DNA of 64,000 nucleotides from Cyclobacteriaceae bacterium. GTDB taxonomy: Bacteria > Bacteroidota > Bacteroidia > Cytophagales > Cyclobacteriaceae. The notes beneath the pieces were generated by a model. The model did no database searches. It was not told the DNA's origin and saw only the letters and a list, made by a program, of their open reading frames with translations. Positions 60,880 to 64,000 of this stretch are shown in pieces. Numbering within the stretch: position 1 is the first letter of the stretch; each line of letters opens with the position of its first letter. A program made the translations under genes and the position numbers. Location of the stretch: NCBI GenBank assembly GCA_016787605.1, contig JAEUUE010000077.1, positions 51,067-115,066 of the forward strand. Reading direction: 5' to 3'.

Positions 60880-60915
60880 AAAAAGAAGGCTAAGGTTCTG
60901 TTGACCTTAGCCTTC
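60880..60915 (-). terminator. Intrinsic terminator in the oxidase cluster
   Basis: A perfect 12-bp stem, GAAGGCTAAGGT (60885-60896) with ACCTTAGCCTTC (60904-60915), and a 7-base loop. On the minus strand it is followed by TTTTTATG. It lies after the subunit IV gene and before the SCO-like gene, splitting the cluster in two or attenuating the second part. Confidence 0.85.
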
Positions 60916-60938
60916 CGGAGGTTCTTTACCGAGGGTGA

Positions 60939-61256
60939 TCAGTAGGTGACAATCTTGGTGCCTTCATAGACGAAAGCTACCAGCATCCACACCACGAAGA
61001 TCATCGGGATCAATACGGACCAAAACAGGACCTTGACTTCATAGCGCAAGTGCATGAATTCGCCCACGATGTAACCCGCCTTCACGATCGTCAGGAGGAC
61101 GAAGAGGAACGTCTTGGCTGCTCCGTGGGGCAGTGTAAAGGCAATGATAAACTCGACGATGGTGACCAGCAAGAGAATGCCGGCTACGCGCCAGAGTTTT
61201 TTGATTTTCTCTGTGTCCGGAGGAAGGACAACAATCTCAGGTTCTTTATGTGCCAT
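60939..61256 (-). CDS. Cytochrome c oxidase subunit IV family protein
   Basis: 105 aa. Three membrane helices (about 25-45, 50-72 and 78-102) follow a soluble start, as in the bacterial COX4_pro-type subunit. Motifs GYIVGEFMHLRYEVK and SVLIPMIFVVWMLVAF are typical. It is a small accessory subunit that helps assembly of the haem-copper oxidase. It follows the subunit III gene by 14 bp and precedes the terminator at 60880-60915. Confidence 0.88.
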   Translation of the reverse strand: MAHKEPEIVVLPPDTEKIKKLWRVAGILLLVTIVEFIIAFTLPHGAAKTFLFVLLTIVKAGYIVGEFMHLRYEVKVLFWSVLIPMIFVVWMLVAFVYEGTKIVTY

Positions 61257-61270
61257 GATAAGCCGTTAGA

Positions 61271-62044
61271 TTATACGAGGTAGAAGAATGTGAATACGAA
61301 TACCCAAACCAGGTCTACAAAGTGCCAGTACAAACCGACCTTCTCGACCATCTCATAATGTCCGCGACGGTCGTAAAGCCCGGTAACCGCGTTGTAGTAG
61401 ATCAGGAAATTCAGCAGCACACCGCTGAACACGTGGAATCCGTGAAAGCCGGTGATGAAGAAGAAGAAATCGGCGAAGGCAGGGGGTCCGTACTGGTTGA
61501 CGTGCAGGTTGGCCCCCAAGACCTCCATCTCCTTCCATCCTCCCAGTTTGGTGTCAAATACTTTCATTAATGTCGGCGTATCCGTTCCTACGATGAAGTG
61601 TGTCCATTCCCAGGCCTGGCAGCCCAGGAAGGTCAAGCCACCGATAATCGTCCAAAGCATCCACTTTTCAACCGCGGCGCGGTCCATGCGGTGACCGGCT
61701 TCCACGGCAAGCACCATGGTTACCGAGCTCATGATGAGCACGAAGGTCATAAAGCCCACAAACACGAGGGGAGCTTCCACCCCATGGAAGAAGGGGATGG
61801 CGTCGAATACCTTTTCCGGTATGGGCCAGTGTTCCGTGGAAAAGAAGAAGTCACTCGGGGTTCCGACGTAGGCCGGGTTCGATGACCTTACCAGGCCATA
61901 GGTGATCAGCAGGCCGGAAAACGTGAACGCATCGGACATCAGGAAGAACCACATCATGAGTTTGCCGTAGCTGGCCCCCATGGGAGAGGCTCCTCCATCC
62001 CATACGCTCCTTCCGTGAGTGACTGTCGCAGTCGAATGATCCAT
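61271..62044 (-). CDS. Cytochrome c oxidase subunit III (larger copy)
   Basis: 257 aa with six to seven membrane helices. Family blocks: LMMWFFLMSDAFTFSGLLITY, CQAWEWTHFI, and the C-terminal TGFHGFHVFSGVLLNFL then LYWHFVDLVWVFVFTFFYLV. An insert after helix 1 (SNPAYVGTPSDFFFSTEHWP) and a longer middle loop set it apart from the second copy downstream in the window. Subunit III stabilises the catalytic subunit I, whose gene lies outside the window. Confidence 0.93.
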   Translation of the reverse strand: MDHSTATVTHGRSVWDGGASPMGASYGKLMMWFFLMSDAFTFSGLLITYGLVRSSNPAYVGTPSDFFFSTEHWPIPEKVFDAIPFFHGVEAPLVFVGFMTFVLIMSSVTMVLAVEAGHRMDRAAVEKWMLWTIIGGLTFLGCQAWEWTHFIVGTDTPTLMKVFDTKLGGWKEMEVLGANLHVNQYGPPAFADFFFFITGFHGFHVFSGVLLNFLIYYNAVTGLYDRRGHYEMVEKVGLYWHFVDLVWVFVFTFFYLV

Positions 62045-62102
62045 AGAACGCTTTATTTCAGGTTAGAATTAGTCGCTAATCTACTATAGTGGAATGAATT
62101 TT

Positions 62103-62693
62103 CTATCGGTTTATGAGCAGGAAAATGAACAAATAGACCCACAGGATGCCCAGGAAATGCCAATAGGTCGTACACATTTCCATTTGGGCCATATTGCCCG
62201 AATGAATGCGCTTCCGGATCGCCGAATTGAGGACAACCAGGAGGAAGATTACCGCACTGACCACGTGCAGCCCGTGGACGCCCGTAATCACATAAACAAA
62301 GGACCCCGAAGGATTGCCCACAAAATAGATGCTATCGGCCACCAACCGGGACCAGCCCAGCACCTGCATGACCAGGAAGCCAACGCCCAGGACCGCGGTA
62401 ACGACCACCAGGGTCCGCACCTTGTCGAGGTTGTCCTTCCGGGCTTCGAAGTACGCCCATTGCATGCTTACGCTGCTGATCACAATAAGGGCCGTCGAAT
62501 AATAGAAAACCACCGGCAATTCAAAGAACAGCCAGTTCCCTTCCGCTTGCCGGACGATGTATGCCGACGTCCACGACGCAAACAGCATCACGACGCTGGC
62601 CATAAACAGCCACAGGGCGAATTTTTTCGGGTGCATGGAAAGAACCTTCTTGGGCTCTTCCACGATACGCATGTCACTGATCATCTTGCTCAT
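62103..62693 (-). CDS. Cytochrome c oxidase subunit III (shorter copy)
   Basis: 196 aa with five membrane helices, near the normal size of the short bacterial subunit III. Motifs: KFALWLFMASVVMLFASWTSA, VITGVHGLHVVSAVIFLLV and TTYWHFLGILWVYLFIFLL. It lies between ctaB and the larger subunit III gene. Two adjacent subunit III genes are usual in Bacteroidota caa3 clusters, so they probably serve the same complex rather than being a recent duplication; the sequences are quite different. Confidence 0.93.
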   Translation of the reverse strand: MSKMISDMRIVEEPKKVLSMHPKKFALWLFMASVVMLFASWTSAYIVRQAEGNWLFFELPVVFYYSTALIVISSVSMQWAYFEARKDNLDKVRTLVVVTAVLGVGFLVMQVLGWSRLVADSIYFVGNPSGSFVYVITGVHGLHVVSAVIFLLVVLNSAIRKRIHSGNMAQMEMCTTYWHFLGILWVYLFIFLLINR

Positions 62694-62717
62694 ATCCCAC
62701 TCACGCTCAATTTCTTG

Positions 62718-63611
62718 TTATCCCACCTTATCCAGCAGGTAGGCGATCTGCACCACCGGCAGGTAGATGAAGGAACCAAACATAATTCTTAACGCCGATT
62801 GCCGGCTTCCTGTTTTCATCAGGGAGAAAGTCTGGGCGAAGAAGGCCACGCCGCAGACGGTCGCCACAATGGCGGAGTCAAGGCCGGTCATGCCGAACTT
62901 GGCCGGCAAAAGCCCGAAGGGAATCAGGAACATGGTATAGATCATGATCTGAACCGCGGTATTCAGGTCCTTGCCCCCACCCGAAGGAAGAAGTTTGAAC
63001 CCGGCCTTCTTATAGTCGTCATCGGCGACCCACGCGATGGCCCAGAAGTGCGGGAACTGCCAGATGAACTGTATTCCAAAAATGATCAGCGCTTCGTGCG
63101 AAATGCTTCCGGTGGCGGCGATCCAGCCGAGCAACGGGGGAAGCGCGCCGGGAATGGCCCCGACAAATACGGCGATAGGACCCACCCGCTTCAACGGCGT
63201 ATAGACAAACGAGTACAGGATAAGCGACACCAATGATAAGATCGTCGTGAGCGGGTTGGTTACCCACCACAACAGCGCCAGGCTCAGCAGCATGCAGACG
63301 ATGGCAAACGTAATGGCCTCCTCTACCGATACCCGGCCCGTAGGCAGGGGGCGGTTGCGGGTACGAACCATCAACGCATCCAGGTGACGTTCATGGACCT
63401 GGTTGATTGTCACAGATGCTCCGGAGAGCAGGAAGCCTGCAAAGGTGAGGATGGCAAGCACTTTCCAGTCGACCTGTCCCTGCGTCGCCAGGCCATACCC
63501 GAACGCGCAGGAGAAAGCGACGAGCATCGACAGGCGGGGTTTCAACAACTCCACGTAGGCCTTTGCGCGGGTAGCGAACAGTGATACTCCTATGGGTTGG
63601 GAGGGCGTCAT
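62718..63611 (-). CDS. ctaB: Protohaem IX farnesyltransferase (haem O synthase)
   Basis: 297 aa, normal length, about eight to nine membrane helices. The prenyl-binding motif NQVHERHLDALMVRTRNRPL carries the Asp-x-x-x-x-Arg block of UbiA-type enzymes, with LLKPRLSMLVAFSC at the start. It adds a farnesyl group to haem b, giving haem O, which CtaA then oxidises to haem A. Its start overlaps the end of ctaA as ATGA, and the shorter subunit III follows 24 bp later. Confidence 0.95.
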   Translation of the reverse strand: MTPSQPIGVSLFATRAKAYVELLKPRLSMLVAFSCAFGYGLATQGQVDWKVLAILTFAGFLLSGASVTINQVHERHLDALMVRTRNRPLPTGRVSVEEAITFAIVCMLLSLALLWWVTNPLTTILSLVSLILYSFVYTPLKRVGPIAVFVGAIPGALPPLLGWIAATGSISHEALIIFGIQFIWQFPHFWAIAWVADDDYKKAGFKLLPSGGGKDLNTAVQIMIYTMFLIPFGLLPAKFGMTGLDSAIVATVCGVAFFAQTFSLMKTGSRQSALRIMFGSFIYLPVVQIAYLLDKVG

Positions 63612-64000
63612 TCGGTTGTCGAGTGTTTAGGTTCCTGGCTGGCCTGGAGAAACAGCTGGTACATCCATCCTACGGCGATTACCGCCACCAGGAGATGCAG
63701 GGGCTGCATCAGCGCAGGCACCTGGAAGTACGCCATGGCCGAGCCAGTCAACAAGGAGCACAAAATTAACAGGATTGATACAAGGTAGGAAGCCTTTTCA
63801 GCCCCTGATTTACGCAGTTTGAAGTAGATCCCGGCCTGGACCAGGATCAGCACCCAGGAGAACGACCGGTGAATAACGAAGTCGATGCCGGAGCCCGCAA
63901 TCCACTGGGCGCGGTCTACCGCGGCGGCAGCCAAACGGTCCAGTGCCGACCTGACATTGGTTCCCAGGAAGATCTGGATGACAAATCCGGCCATCCCGGC
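63608..64000 (-). CDS. ctaA: Haem A synthase, C-terminal part
   Basis: Only the last 130 residues are in the window; the frame continues beyond 64000. Features of COX15/CtaA: QIFLGTNVRSALDRLA, the haem-ligand His in DFVIHRSFSWVLIL and the second in QPLHLLVAVIAVG, with four membrane helices. It oxidises the methyl group of haem O to formyl. The presence of both ctaA and ctaB points to an aa3/caa3-type oxidase. The stop overlaps the ctaB start. Confidence 0.9.
   Translation of the reverse strand, partial: AGMAGFVIQIFLGTNVRSALDRLAAAAVDRAQWIAGSGIDFVIHRSFSWVLILVQAGIYFKLRKSGAEKASYLVSILLILCSLLTGSAMAYFQVPALMQPLHLLVAVIAVGWMYQLFLQASQEPKHSTTE

Noticed and set aside
1-64000. CRISPR arrays, rRNA operons, complete tRNAs, insertion sequences
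   Set aside because: I found no regularly spaced repeats, no rRNA-like sequence, no full cloverleaf and no transposase reading frame in the window.

Overview
The window reads as chromosomal DNA of a Bacteroidota bacterium, most likely a Cytophagales-type environmental member. The evidence is a giant surface protein with a type IX secretion (T9SS) C-terminal sorting domain, the long form of IspG, a Porin_10-type porin, a short MenE, an aerobic caa3-type oxidase cluster with two subunit III genes, and frequent ATGA overlaps between genes. No complete rRNA, tRNA or CRISPR array is present.

Layout. (a) 1-4455: the right end of an integrated element. All its genes lie on the minus strand: a tyrosine recombinase, a HTH/excisionase-like protein, a probable winged-helix protein, a DUF5681/small-terminase-like protein and several micro-genes. 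It ends at a 25-bp remnant that looks like the 3' end of a tRNA-Ser gene, so the intact tRNA should lie left of the window. (b) 4504-14728: housekeeping genes: an orphan MacB-like permease, a secreted GATase-like protein, the overlapping set lpxK-porin-miaE, a Nif3 protein, a coiled-coil protein with a degenerate zinc ribbon, a TPR protein and a histidine phosphatase. (c) 14794-22271: menaquinone biosynthesis, with a hotdog thioesterase (probable MenI), menF, menD, menB and menE on the plus strand, and menC on the minus strand. A LexA-like XRE/S24 repressor and a small partner ORF sit between menE and menC. queA follows.

(d) 23733-46820: the standout of the window. Six co-directional genes with gaps of 1 to 42 bp encode a membrane transporter-like/HEAT/cyclic-nucleotide-domain fusion, a three-part TIR/DUF4062-like protein, an inner-membrane nSTAND1-like NTPase with coiled coil and WD40 propeller, an outer-membrane beta-barrel protein, a lipoprotein and a 4294-aa T9SS cargo protein. 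The run starts after a pair of GTTAAC palindromes and ends at a strong terminator. It resembles a trans-envelope sensing/adhesion system more than a classical defence island, but this is inference.

(e) 46949-59640: TerC, a DinB/YfiT-like protein, a YheT-like hydrolase, a SRAP-fold protein lacking its catalytic residues, a lipoprotein, a YjbR protein, a small membrane protein, long-form ispG, an SDR, an MlaE/MlaF-like transporter pair, a 1209-aa membrane histidine kinase and a DUF983 protein. (f) 59603-64000: minus-strand cytochrome oxidase assembly genes: ctaA (partial), ctaB, two subunit III genes, subunit IV, an intrinsic terminator, a SCO-like protein without the copper-binding cysteines, a DUF420 protein and a small CxxC membrane protein.
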